64,000 nucleotides of DNA from Amycolatopsis nalaikhensis (GCF_030264295.1 NZ_CP127173.1:6083501-6147500); one strand, 5' to 3'; shown: positions 18,011-27,794, counted from the stretch's first letter. The notes: generated by a model from the sequence alone, not told the origin. A program made the numbers and translations.

Positions 18011-18991
18011 GTGACCGCGCAAGCCACCGCCCCGGCCCCCCTGCACCTGGTGCTCGGCGAGGAAGAACTGCTGATCGAGCGGGCCGTCCGCGAGACGCTC
18101 GCCGCCGCCCGCGCGATGGACGCCACGGCCGAGCTGACCCGCGTCCGGGTGTCGGATCTCACAGCGCCTGAGCTGGCCGAGCTGGTGAGCCCGTCGCTGT
18201 TCAGCGAGGGCCGCGTGATCGTCCTCGAGTCGGCGCAGGACATCTCACAGGAGCTGGCCGACGCCGTCGCGGCGTACCTGAAGGACCCGGCGGACGGGGT
18301 GGTGCTGGTCGTCGTGCACACCGGCGGCGGCCGCAGCAAGGCGGGCAAGTCGCTCCCGGCGGCGCTGAAGAAGGCCGGCGCCGAGGTGACGGAGTGCCCG
18401 AAGCTGACCAAGCCGGCCGAGCGCGAGCAGTTCGTGCGCCACGAGGTGCGCCGCGCGGGTGGCAAGATCGACCCGGCGGGCGTCGCGGCGCTGATCGACG
18501 CCGTGGGGTCCGACCTGCGGGAACTCTCGTCCGCGGCGAGCCAGCTGGTGGCCGACACGGGCGGCACGGTCGACGCCGACGCGGTCCGCCGCTACCACCG
18601 CGGCCGAGCGGACGTGACCGGCTTCGCGGTGGCGGAGAAGGCGGTGAGCGGCGACCGCGCGGCGGCGCTGGAGTCGTTGCGCTGGGCGATGCAGCTGGGG
18701 GTCCCGCACGTGCTGGTGGCCGACGCGCTGGCGGACGCGGTCCGCACGATCGCGCGGGTGTCCGGCGCGGGCCGCGGCAACCCGAACCAGATGGCGGGCG
18801 AGCTGGGGATGCCGCCGTGGAAGGTCCGCAAGGCCCAGGGCCAGTCCCGCGGCTGGAACCCGGACGGCCTCGCCACGGCGATGCGGGTGGTCGCCCGCCT
18901 GAACGCGGAGGTCAAGGGCGTGGCGGCGGACCCGGGCTACGCGCTGGAGCGCGCGGTCCTGGAGGTGGCCGCCGCCAAGGGCGACCGCTGA
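18011..18991 (+). CDS. holA: DNA polymerase III subunit delta
   Basis: Clamp-loader wrench subunit that opens the beta sliding clamp. The 326-residue product begins at a GTG and shows LHLVLGEEELLIERAVRE, then SLFSEGRVIVLESA and FVRHEVRRAGGKIDPAGVAALID, and the C-terminal helical domain with MPPWKVRKAQGQSRGW. All fit actinobacterial HolA (Rv2413c position). The upstream 148 bp to the riboswitch must hold both its promoter and that of thrC. The last codons are part of a 50-bp tandem duplication running past the stop. Confidence 0.93.
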   Translation: MTAQATAPAPLHLVLGEEELLIERAVRETLAAARAMDATAELTRVRVSDLTAPELAELVSPSLFSEGRVIVLESAQDISQELADAVAAYLKDPADGVVLVVVHTGGGRSKAGKSLPAALKKAGAEVTECPKLTKPAEREQFVRHEVRRAGGKIDPAGVAALIDAVGSDLRELSSAASQLVADTGGTVDADAVRRYHRGRADVTGFAVAEKAVSGDRAAALESLRWAMQLGVPHVLVADALADAVRTIARVSGAGRGNPNQMAGELGMPPWKVRKAQGQSRGWNPDGLATAMRVVARLNAEVKGVAADPGYALERAVLEVAAAKGDR

Positions 18992-19069
18992 CCGGAAGAC
19001 CACGGCCGAGCGAGCTGGCGGCGGCCAAGGGCGACCGCTGACCAGAAGCCGCGGCCGAGCGAGCTGGCG
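18971..19069 (+). repeat. 50-bp tandem duplication of the holA 3' end
   Basis: 18971-19020 (starting GCCGCCAAGGGCGACCGCTG, including the last holA codons and stop) is repeated at 19021-19069 with a handful of changes and one missing base. A third partial start (GCGGCGGCAGG) follows. The second copy even keeps the duplicated stop context CGCTGACC. The rest of 18992-19246 holds no gene that I can see. Confidence 0.8.
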
Positions 19070-19209
19070 GCGGCAGGCGGTCGCGGGCCCGGCGCGATGG
19101 TGGCTCGCGAGTGGCGGCGACCGCCGACCTGCGGCGGTCGAGGGCTCAAGCTGATCCGGCGGGCGCCGTGGCGACCTCACACAGCCCGCCGACCCCGGAC
19201 ACGAAGAAA

Positions 19210-19229
19210 GCCCCGGCCGAAGCCGGGGC
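19210..19229 (-). terminator. Terminator after rpsT
   Basis: Perfect 8-bp GC stem GCCCCGGC/GCCGGGGC with a CGAA tetraloop on the plus strand. On the minus strand it is followed by TTTCTTCG. It begins 18 bp after the rpsT stop. It may also stop transcription arriving from holA. Confidence 0.85.
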
Positions 19230-19246
19230 CTTCCCAAAGCTCAACC

Positions 19247-19507
19247 TCAGAGCGCGTTGACCCGCTTCGCCAGCGCCGACTTCTTGTTGGCGGCCTGGTT
19301 GGCGTGGATGACGCCCTTCGAGACGGCCTTGTCCAGCTTCTGGGCGGCGTCGCGCTGCAGCTCGACGGCCTTGGCCTTGTCGCCGGCCTCGGCGGCTTCG
19401 CGGACCTTGCGGATCGCGGTCTTCACCGAGGACCGGATCGCCTGGTTGCGCTGACGCGCCTTCTCGTTCGTCGTGATGCGCTTGATCTGCGACTTGATGT
19501 TGGCCAT
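19247..19507 (-). CDS. rpsT: 30S ribosomal protein S20
   Basis: Small-subunit protein bound to 16S rRNA. The 86-residue product starts MANIKSQIKRITTNEKARQR and ends HANQAANKKSALAKRVNAL, with the all-helical Lys/Arg/Ala-rich composition of bS20. It is a single gene with its own terminator, transcribed against holA, as in M. tuberculosis (Rv2412). About 330 bp upstream (19508-19839) hold its promoter region and the 5' part of the divergent transporter transcript. I see no further gene there. Confidence 0.97.
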   Translation of the reverse strand: MANIKSQIKRITTNEKARQRNQAIRSSVKTAIRKVREAAEAGDKAKAVELQRDAAQKLDKAVSKGVIHANQAANKKSALAKRVNAL

Positions 19508-19799
19508 GAGGCAACTCCTGTTTCACTCGGTGAGATTCGCCGCCGCGCTGAAGTGGCACCGCTCTTGACGAGCAGTTTTCCTCCATGACGGAATGCCGCA
19601 CGGGCAGCGAGCGACCACTTTAACAGCCAGGCCGACGGCGACCGGCACCGGGAGTACCGTGGACGTCGGTAGTGCCTAGGGTTCCGTCGCCGGTCCGCGC
19701 GGCCCGCTCCACACAACCAGGACCGGTGGGCCTGGTCCGAGCGGCACCGTCGGCGGGTCCGGACGACCTGTCGTTCATCTGACGGGGCAAAAGCCTGGA

Positions 19800-19838
19800 G
19801 GACCCGGTTTTCGCGCGCGCGAAAACCCGAAGGGGTCC
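19800..19838 (+). promoter_or_regulatory. Long hairpin covering the ribosome site of the DMT transporter gene
   Basis: GGTTTTCGCGC at 19806-19816 and GCGCGAAAACC at 19817-19827 form a perfect 22-bp palindrome. Outside it GGACCC (19800-19805) pairs with GGGTCC (19833-19838), leaving a 5-nt bulge CGAAG. The purine-rich ribosome site AAGGGG lies in the 3' base of this stem, and the GTG start is at 19840. Confidence 0.7.
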
Positions 19839-19839
19839 C

Positions 19840-20703
19840 GTGAACGCCACCGCACTCTCCCTCGTCCTCGTCGCCGCCGTCGTGCACGCCGCCTGGAACC
19901 TCGCCGCCAAGCGGGTCTCCTCCGGGGGCACCCAGTTCGTCTGGCTCTACTACACCGCCTCCGCCGTCCTCCTCCTGCCGGTCACGGTCGTGCTGCTCCT
20001 GATCGAGCCTGTCCGTCCACAGTGGAGCTGGTTGCTGGCCGCCGTGGTCACCTCGATCCTGCACATCGCCTACGGCGTCGTGCTGCAGCGCGGGTACCGC
20101 GTCGGGGACCTGTCCGTCGTCTACCCCGTCGCCCGCGGCACCGGGCCGCTGCTGTCCGTGCTGGCCGCCGTCCTCGTGCTCGGCGAACGGCCCGGCCCGC
20201 TCGGCCTGGTCGGGGCGTTCCTCGTCGTCGCCGGGGTGCTGGTGATCAGCACCGGCCGCACGGCGGCCGACCCCCACGCGGTGAAAGCCGGGATCGTCTA
20301 CGGCCTGCTGACCGGGGCCGTCATCGCCGGGTACACGCTCTGGGACGCGCACTCCGTCACCGGCATCGGCGTGCCGCCGCTCGTCTACTTCGGCCTCGGG
20401 TCGATCCTGCAGAGCCTGATGCTCGTGCCCGGCGCCTTGGCCGACCGCGGCGAGGTCAAGCGGCTCTGGCGGGAACAGCGCCGCGAAGTGCTGCTCGTCG
20501 CCGTGCTGTCGCCGATCGCCTACATCCTCGTGCTGTACGCCCTCACCATGGCGCCGGTCAGCCTGGTCGCGCCCGCGCGGGAGCTGAGTATCGTCCTCGG
20601 CGGCCTCGCCGCGTGGCTCGTGCTCGGCGAGAGCGACGCCGTCCGGCGGCTGGCCGGCTCCGTGATCGTGCTGTCCGGGATCGCCGCGATTGCGGCCGCC
20701 TGA
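19840..20703 (+). CDS. EamA/DMT family permease
   Basis: Integral membrane protein of 287 residues with about ten hydrophobic helices arranged as two EamA repeats. The first repeat starts at VLVAAVVHAAWNLAAKRVSSGG and shows VYPVARGTGPLLSVLAAVLVLGER. The second ends APARELSIVLGGLAAWLVLGE and then a final helix. DMT permeases export or import small metabolites; the substrate is not predictable. The starting GTG is almost inside a strong hairpin, so translation may be repressed unless the stem opens. A VOC gene follows after 23 bp and may be co-transcribed. Confidence 0.87.
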   Translation: MNATALSLVLVAAVVHAAWNLAAKRVSSGGTQFVWLYYTASAVLLLPVTVVLLLIEPVRPQWSWLLAAVVTSILHIAYGVVLQRGYRVGDLSVVYPVARGTGPLLSVLAAVLVLGERPGPLGLVGAFLVVAGVLVISTGRTAADPHAVKAGIVYGLLTGAVIAGYTLWDAHSVTGIGVPPLVYFGLGSILQSLMLVPGALADRGEVKRLWREQRREVLLVAVLSPIAYILVLYALTMAPVSLVAPARELSIVLGGLAAWLVLGESDAVRRLAGSVIVLSGIAAIAAA

Positions 20704-20726
20704 GCGCGTCGGGTAGGGATGGTCGG

Positions 20727-21101
20727 ATGGAAGTCCTGAAGAGCAGGCTGCTGATCCGCCCGCGCGACCTCGACGCGGCCACCGCGTTCTACCGCGACAC
20801 GCTCGGCCTGGCCGTCGAGCGCGAGTTTCCCGGCGGCACCGTGTTCTTCCTCGGGCACGGCTCCCTGGAGGTCTCCGGGCAGGGAGACGCCCCCTCGTCA
20901 CCCGATCTGGTGCTCTGGCTGCAGGTCCGGGACCTGGCCGGCACTCTCGCGGAGCTGAAGGCCAAGGGCCTGGCACCGGTCCGGGACGCCCAGCGGATGC
21001 CGTGGGGCCTCGACGAGGCCTGGATCGCCGACCCGGACGGCACGCGGATCGTGCTGGTCGAGGTGCCCGAGGGCCACCCGATCCGGACGGACACCCGCTA
21101 G
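20727..21101 (+). CDS. VOC-fold protein (glyoxalase/bleomycin-resistance family)
   Basis: A 124-residue single VOC module: LLIRPRDLDAATAFYRDTLGL at the start and DEAWIADPDGTRIVLVEVPE at the end, the typical beta-alpha-beta-beta-beta half-repeats. Such proteins act as dimers binding a metal or drug. No specific function can be assigned. It starts at an ATG 23 bp behind the DMT permease. The stop codon overlaps the stop of the convergent methyltransferase in a shared CTAG. Confidence 0.8.
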   Translation: MEVLKSRLLIRPRDLDAATAFYRDTLGLAVEREFPGGTVFFLGHGSLEVSGQGDAPSSPDLVLWLQVRDLAGTLAELKAKGLAPVRDAQRMPWGLDEAWIADPDGTRIVLVEVPEGHPIRTDTR

Positions 21102-21718
21102 GCGGGCTTGACGGCGCGCAGCTGCGCGGCGAGCGCGGCGAACCCCGGCGGCTCCCAGGTCCAGGTCTGCAGGTCGGCGAAGCCGGCCGCCGCGGCTTCG
21201 TCGGCCAGGACGTGCCTGCTCACGGGCAGCCACTTCTCGTGCGCGGACAGCAGCAGCCGCCCGCCCGGGCGCAGCACCCGGAACAGCTCGGCGAACCCGG
21301 CCGCGCGGTCGTCCCAGAGCATGACGTTGTTCACGGTCAGGACGGCGTCCACCGACTCGTCCGGCTGGCCGGTGCTCGCCGCCGACCCTTCGCGCAGCTC
21401 GGCGCGGTCGCCGCAGCGCTCGTGGCACAGCGCGAGCATCTCGGGGGACGGGTCGACGCCGATGGCGCGCCCGGCCAGGCGGGCGGCGGCGTCCAGGCCC
21501 ACGCCGGGGCCCGGTCCGACGACCAGGACGGTCTCGTCGGGCTCGATCTTCGCCAGGTCGACGACGCGGTGTTCGGTGGCGGCGTTGCCCCGCGCCATCA
21601 CCCAGCCGCCGAGGCGGCCGAGCGGGCCGGAGGGGTGACCGAACGCACGGTCGAGAACGCGGGCGAAGCCGCTGGTCTCCGGCTGGGGAGGGGGTGCCGG
21701 CTGGTGCGGAGTGCTCAT
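21098..21718 (-). CDS. Class I SAM-dependent methyltransferase
   Basis: A 206-residue Rossmann-fold methyltransferase. Motif I is VLVVGPGPGVGLDAAARLAG (about residue 63-82). The acidic residue after strand 2 is in GVDPSPEML, and motif post-I is DAVLTVNNVMLW, followed by FRVLRPGGRLLL. It belongs to the broad Methyltransf_11 type; the substrate is unknown. The start MSTPHQPAPP is chosen because upstream in-frame sequence is not conserved-looking and enters the lepA promoter region. It is convergent with the VOC gene and divergent from lepA (115-bp gap). Confidence 0.83.
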   Translation of the reverse strand: MSTPHQPAPPPQPETSGFARVLDRAFGHPSGPLGRLGGWVMARGNAATEHRVVDLAKIEPDETVLVVGPGPGVGLDAAARLAGRAIGVDPSPEMLALCHERCGDRAELREGSAASTGQPDESVDAVLTVNNVMLWDDRAAGFAELFRVLRPGGRLLLSAHEKWLPVSRHVLADEAAAAGFADLQTWTWEPPGFAALAAQLRAVKPA

Positions 21719-21833
21719 ACTTCGAGGGCACCACGGATCGCGAAACCCCGCATCGGGGATGACCCCCACCCGCACCCGGAGGGCCATGGGAACATAGAGG
21801 TGGCCATCCCCGACTTTCCGAGGACTCATTCGA

Positions 21834-23673
<1,840 letters not shown>

Positions 23674-23694
23674 CTGTTCTCCTGATGTGACACC

Positions 23695-23732
23695 GGCGCC
23701 CATATTCACGCCACCTGGTGAATATGGGCGCC
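23695..23732. promoter_or_regulatory. Perfect 15-bp inverted repeat after lepA
   Basis: GGCGCCCATATTCAC (23695-23709) and GTGAATATGGGCGCC (23718-23732) are exact complements around an 8-nt loop. It lies 22 bp after the lepA stop and 74 bp before the Uma2 gene. There is no T-run. It could end lepA transcription, or be an operator for the next gene because the arms are AT-rich in the middle. Confidence 0.7.
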
Positions 23733-23805
23733 GAACCCGCGTTCGATGCGGTTTCTGTCGGTGGTGTCTGCTTCGCTCTGGTGCGAAGAGCGAAAGGAGA
23801 GCACC

Positions 23806-24375
23806 ATGACGGTCATGGCAGACATCGAGCATCCCGCCGATTCGGGCCCCCTGTCGGTGCACGACCTCGAGGGGATGCCGGACGATGGCCGACGCCGCGA
23901 ACTCGTCGACGGGGTGCTCATCGTGAGCCCTGCGCCGGGACGAAGACATCAGGAGATCGTGGTCAGACTCTGGCGAGTCCTCGACGACGTGTGCCCGCTT
24001 GAGTACCACGTACTCGTCGCGCCGTTCGCGGTGCACTCGGGCGAAGATACGGAGCTGCAGCCGGACGTCTTGGTCGGCCGCGACGAAGATTTCACGGAGA
24101 AGGACCTCCCGGCCCCGCCGGTCCTGGCCGTCGAAGTGCTGTCGCCGAGCACCGCGATCTACGACCTGAACCTCAAGAAGGCGGTCTACGAGCGGCTGTG
24201 CACCGGCAGCTACTGGGTGGTCGATCCGGAGGATCCCGCGGTGACCGTGTTCGAGCTGGACGAGGACGGGACCTACCAGCAGGTGGCCAAGGCGGCGGGT
24301 GACGAGGTCCTCGCGGTCGAGCGGCCGTTCCCGGTGCGGCTCGTGCCACGAGAGCTGCTGGGCCGCCTGGGCTGA
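23806..24375 (+). CDS. Uma2 family endonuclease-like protein
   Basis: DUF820/Uma2 protein of 189 residues with a PD-(D/E)xK nuclease core. Seen: the N-terminal helix LSVHDLEGMPDDGRRRELVDG, the catalytic Asp in ELQPDVLVGR, Glu/Lys candidates in VLAVEVLSPSTAIYDLNLKK, then YWVVDPEDPAVTVFELD. These proteins are abundant in cyanobacteria and actinomycetes; their biological role is unsettled. The ATG has a strong AAAGGAGAG. The gene is monocistronic, convergent with the next one (7-bp gap). Confidence 0.85.
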   Translation: MTVMADIEHPADSGPLSVHDLEGMPDDGRRRELVDGVLIVSPAPGRRHQEIVVRLWRVLDDVCPLEYHVLVAPFAVHSGEDTELQPDVLVGRDEDFTEKDLPAPPVLAVEVLSPSTAIYDLNLKKAVYERLCTGSYWVVDPEDPAVTVFELDEDGTYQQVAKAAGDEVLAVERPFPVRLVPRELLGRLG

Positions 24376-24382
24376 GGGCCGC

Positions 24383-24958
24383 TCAGCGGATGCGGGGCGT
24401 GTCGCGGAGCTGGGCGTGCAGCTGCCGGTGGCGCAGCTCCTTGCGGAGCCGCTCGATCACGGCGTTGAAGAGGGCCGGTTCGAGGATCGCGGTCTGCTCG
24501 AACTGCCGTCGTTGCGGCGGTGCCGGGGTGAGGCGGCCTCGCGGGGCGTAGCACTGCACGGAGCTTTCGACGCCACCGCCGGTGACCAGGTCGAGCCAGA
24601 TGGCGTCGCGCAGGTAGCCGTCGCCGAAGCGGGCGGACCGGCGCGCGTTCACATCGGCGATCTGGGACCACGGCACGACGCGGGTGCTGAGGGTGCCCGC
24701 GGGCAGGCGGATGCCTTCGTCGCCGATGGTGAGGTCCTGGAGGCTCGCGAAGCCGCGTTTGAGCATGCGCGCGCGGGACGCGCGGTAGCCGACGATGGCG
24801 ACGAGGATGGTCGCCGCGTAGGCGCCGCCGATCAGCCACGGCGACAGGCCGCGTACCAGCCCGAGGGCCAGTGCCGCGCCGAACGCGGCGTCGACGGCGA
24901 GCAGCACGCCGATCAGGACCTTGACCGGCGTGGTGACGGGGATCGGGGTCTGGGACAA
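24383..24958 (-). CDS. Membrane protein with PH-like cytoplasmic domain, function unknown
   Basis: A 191-residue protein starting from a TTG with GAGGAG before it. Two hydrophobic helices (about 12-33 and 40-58) are followed by a soluble domain (LTIGDEGIRLPAGTLSTRVVPW..IADVNARRSARFGDGYL). The layout resembles the bPH-type domains found in actinobacterial small membrane proteins. The C-terminus ERLRKELRHRQLHAQLRD is a basic helix. No enzymatic motif is visible. It is followed by the Uma2 gene in convergent orientation. I cannot name a function. Confidence 0.7.
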   Translation of the reverse strand: MSQTPIPVTTPVKVLIGVLLAVDAAFGAALALGLVRGLSPWLIGGAYAATILVAIVGYRASRARMLKRGFASLQDLTIGDEGIRLPAGTLSTRVVPWSQIADVNARRSARFGDGYLRDAIWLDLVTGGGVESSVQCYAPRGRLTPAPPQRRQFEQTAILEPALFNAVIERLRKELRHRQLHAQLRDTPRIR

Positions 24959-24978
24959 CGGGACGGCTCCTCGCGGGG

Positions 24979-25425
24979 TCAGGGGTTCCCGATTATGCGG
25001 TCCGCCGTCACGAACACCGCGACCCGGCGCTCTTCGGCCATGACGCGGTCGTACTCGGCCCAGTCGTCGTGCGTGCCGGTGGCGGCGATGAAGACGTCGC
25101 GCAGCAGCTTCGGCAGGCCCGCGGGATCGAAAGCGGGGTCGGGGTCGTCCGGTCCGATGAGGTGGGTGGAGCCGGTGACGGAGACCCAGTTCCAGCCGCG
25201 GCGGAAGGTCACGGTGGCGTGCCCGGCCCGCCGCAGCAGCGCGAGCTTGTGCGCCTTCCCGACGGCGACGTACGCGACGCCGGGGGCGCCGGTCACCGGG
25301 TCTTCGAGGACGCCGGCGTTGACGACGGAGGAGTGCACGGTGCCGTCGGCGCGCGTCGTGGCGACCGTGGCGAGGCCGTGCTCCTGCAGCGACAGCGTGC
25401 GAACCTGCTCCAGATCAACGGTCAT
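24979..25425 (-). CDS. PPOX-class F420-dependent oxidoreductase
   Basis: A 148-residue split-barrel protein: LATVATTRADGTVHSSVVNAGV at the N-terminus (substrate side), GVAYVAVGKAHKLALLRRAGHATVTFRRG (cofactor-contacting), and a C-terminal AEERRVAVFVTADRIIGNP. This is the pattern of the F420-binding PPOX group. The start ATG at 25425 begins MTVDLEQVRTLS; only a weak purine stretch precedes it. The gene is followed after 20 bp by the PH-like membrane gene. The substrate is unknown. Confidence 0.8.
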   Translation of the reverse strand: MTVDLEQVRTLSLQEHGLATVATTRADGTVHSSVVNAGVLEDPVTGAPGVAYVAVGKAHKLALLRRAGHATVTFRRGWNWVSVTGSTHLIGPDDPDPAFDPAGLPKLLRDVFIAATGTHDDWAEYDRVMAEERRVAVFVTADRIIGNP

Positions 25426-25465
25426 GCCCCAACCTAACCCGCGCGGCGAGCCCGGTGTTCCGGTT

Positions 25466-25884
25466 TCACCGGGTGAAGTGCCGGGCCAACCGTCCGCACA
25501 GGGCGGTGACGTCGTGCCGCGGGGCACCGGGCCAGTCGACGTCCAGCCAGCCGAGCTCGCCGGGCGTGCCCCGGTGCCGGACGAAGACGTGCTGGTGGAA
25601 GTGCGCGACCGACCGCCCGGCCACGGCGGAGTGCACGGACTCCGGATCGAAGCTCGGCCCGCAGGGCCCGGGCCGCGACCCACGCTGCCCGCGCGACGGC
25701 CGCGACCTCGGGCTCGGTGAGCTCGTCGAGGCTCGCGACGTGCCGCCGGGTCTCGACGAAGAGGTAGCCGGGGAAGGGGCCGGGCCGGTGCGTGACGACG
25801 ACGAGCTCACCGGACCAGACCGGCGGGCTCGCGAGCGGGCCGCCACCCCGGGTGCTTGGCGCAGATCGGGCACGCGTCCGGCAT
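25466..25884 (-). pseudogene. HIT-family hydrolase gene broken by two single-base insertions
   Basis: Reading from ATG 25884 gives MPDACPICAKHPG and then a stop after 25 codons. The family continues one frame over as GGPLASPPVWSGELVVVTHR to ARALRAEL. It then shifts again to DPESVHSAVAGRSVAHFHQH, which contains the histidine-triad signature HFHQHVF, and ends HFTR at 25466. One extra base near 25845 and one near 25649-25652 restore a continuous protein of about 138 residues with a CxxC zinc knuckle. HIT proteins hydrolyse nucleotidyl bonds. It is either a decayed gene or a base-calling problem, since lepA nearby also has one extra base. Confidence 0.75.
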
Positions 25885-25935
25885 GCCCGCACCCTAGCGC
25901 CCGGGATGGCGGCCTCGGGCTTCCTGCCGAGGGCC

Positions 25936-27708
25936 TCAGCAGGCGCCGTTGTCGGTCCACACTCCCCACTGGCCCGTCGTGCCCGGCTCCTCGCCCTGCG
26001 TCCACCACTTCGCCGTCCACTTGTGGCCGTTGTGCGACACCACGTTCCCGCCCGTGTACACCTGCGACGCGCTCCACGCCGGGTCCGCGCACGTGCCCGG
26101 GTTCGTCGTGCCGCCCGTGTCCCACGCGACCTGCGAAGACCGGTAGAAGTTGATCGACTGCGCCACCCAGCGCGGGGCCTGCGCGCCCAGGCGGGTGCGG
26201 AACGCCGTCCAGTCGTGCGTCGACCACGGGGACCAGCCCAGCTCCGCGTGTGCGGCGAGGCGAGGGAACGCGAGGTAGTCGATGTCGGCCGGGGTGACCA
26301 CCGTTTCCGTCCACAGCGGGGACTCCACGCCGCGGACCGCGGACTCGCCGACGCCCGACAGGTACGCGCCCGGGTTCCAGTTGTACGCGTCCTGGACCTC
26401 GATGTAGCCCGCCCACGACAGGCCGATCGGCGTCGAGCTGTTGTACTTCATGTCGAGGTACGCCTTGTTCGCCGGCGACAGGATCACCTTGCTGCCGCGG
26501 GAAACCGCCGTCGACACGCCCGAGTCCGACGTCGTCGTGCCCCAGAACTGCGGACTCGCCGACGCGGGCAGCGTTGCCTTCGCGATGTCGTGCCAGCCCA
26601 CCACCGACTTGCCCGTCGCCGCCACCAGGGGCAGGACCTTGTTCATGAACGTCAGGTAGTCGGCCTGGGACGTCGCCGAGGCCTCGTCGCCGCCGATGTG
26701 CAGGTACGGGCCGGGCGTCAGGGCCGCCAGCTCGCGCAGGACGTCCGCGACGAACGTGTACGTGATGTCCTTCGAGATGCACAGCGAGCTGTAGCCGACC
26801 GCCGTGTCCGTGCGCAGCGCGGGCGCGACGCCGTTGCAGTTCAGCTCCGCGTAGGACGCCAGAGCCGCGTTCACGTGCCCCGGCATGTCGATCTCCGGGA
26901 TGATCGTGATGTGCCGCGAGGCCGCGTAGTTCACGATGTCGGTGTACTGCGCCTTCGTGTAGTAGCCGCCCGCGCCGCCGCCGACCTGGGTGCTGCCGCC
27001 GTAGGTCGCCAGGCGGGGCCAGCTGTCGATCTGAATCCGCCAGCCCTGGTCGTCGGCCAGGTGCAGGTGCAGGTGGTTGATCTTGTACTGGGCGAGCTGG
27101 TCGAGGTACCGCTTGACCGTCGACACCGGGTGGAAGTGCCGGGCGACGTCGAGCATCGCACCGCGGTAGCCGAACCGGGGGTAGTCGAGGATCGTCGCGC
27201 CCGGCACGCTCCACGGCCCGGCCTGCGCCGTCAGGCTCTCGACCTTGCCCGGCAGCAGCTGCCGCAACGTCTGGACGCCGGCGAAGAGCCCGTCGGCGGT
27301 GGTGGCCCGCAGCGTGACCGACGACGCCGTCGACTCCAGCTGGTAGCCCTGCGCGCCCACCGAGGCGGGCGCACCGCTGAGCAACAGCGCGATGCTGTCG
27401 GACGGCACCGACGCCGGCGCGTCGGACACCGGCAGCGCGTAGCCGGTCGAGGGGCGCAGCACCCCGGCGAGGTAGTCGCCGACCTGCCGGGCCGGCGCCG
27501 AACCGGCTTCGGTGACGATCTTCGTCGTAGACGCCAGCGGGAACGCGACCCCGGCCGACGGCGTCACCGACACCGGGACCGGCACGATCGACTGCAACGC
27601 CGGCGTGGCCGCCGCGGCCGGGCTCAGCTGGGCGGTCGTGGTACTGGCGCCGACCAGGGCCAGCACGGCGAGCGCGCGGCCGAGGCGCCGCGCTCGGGAT
27701 GTCTTCAC
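25936..27708 (-). CDS. Secreted beta-N-acetylhexosaminidase (GH20) with chitin-binding module
   Basis: Exo-acting glycosidase releasing N-acetylglucosamine from chitin oligomers or glycans outside the cell. The 590-residue product has a signal peptide (basic start, ALAVLALVGAS, cleavage after PAAAA), a GH20b N-domain, and the GH20 barrel with HLHLADDQGWRIQI and the catalytic pair in LHIGGDEAS near residue 338. It ends with a CBM5/12 module rich in tryptophan (CADPAWSASQVYTGGNVVSH.. to TDNGAC). The GTG at 27708 has AGGAGG six bases before it. A DasR-type operator stands 73 bp upstream. Confidence 0.93.
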   Translation of the reverse strand: MKTSRARRLGRALAVLALVGASTTTAQLSPAAAATPALQSIVPVPVSVTPSAGVAFPLASTTKIVTEAGSAPARQVGDYLAGVLRPSTGYALPVSDAPASVPSDSIALLLSGAPASVGAQGYQLESTASSVTLRATTADGLFAGVQTLRQLLPGKVESLTAQAGPWSVPGATILDYPRFGYRGAMLDVARHFHPVSTVKRYLDQLAQYKINHLHLHLADDQGWRIQIDSWPRLATYGGSTQVGGGAGGYYTKAQYTDIVNYAASRHITIIPEIDMPGHVNAALASYAELNCNGVAPALRTDTAVGYSSLCISKDITYTFVADVLRELAALTPGPYLHIGGDEASATSQADYLTFMNKVLPLVAATGKSVVGWHDIAKATLPASASPQFWGTTTSDSGVSTAVSRGSKVILSPANKAYLDMKYNSSTPIGLSWAGYIEVQDAYNWNPGAYLSGVGESAVRGVESPLWTETVVTPADIDYLAFPRLAAHAELGWSPWSTHDWTAFRTRLGAQAPRWVAQSINFYRSSQVAWDTGGTTNPGTCADPAWSASQVYTGGNVVSHNGHKWTAKWWTQGEEPGTTGQWGVWTDNGAC

Positions 27709-27778
27709 CGGGGACCTCCTGGCGGGAAGGGCGCGACTCCGGCGTCGCACCTGCCCGGATCGTCGCACCTCCGCCGAC

Positions 27779-27794
27779 GATGGTCTAGACCAAA
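27779..27794. promoter_or_regulatory. DasR-responsive element (dre) between GH20 and marR genes
   Basis: The 12-bp palindrome TGGTCTAGACCA (27781-27792) matches the core of the Streptomyces dre consensus ACTGGTCTAGACCACT exactly. DasR is the GntR-family repressor of N-acetylglucosamine and chitin metabolism. The site sits between the divergent hexosaminidase and MarR genes, so it most plausibly controls the former. Confidence 0.85.
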
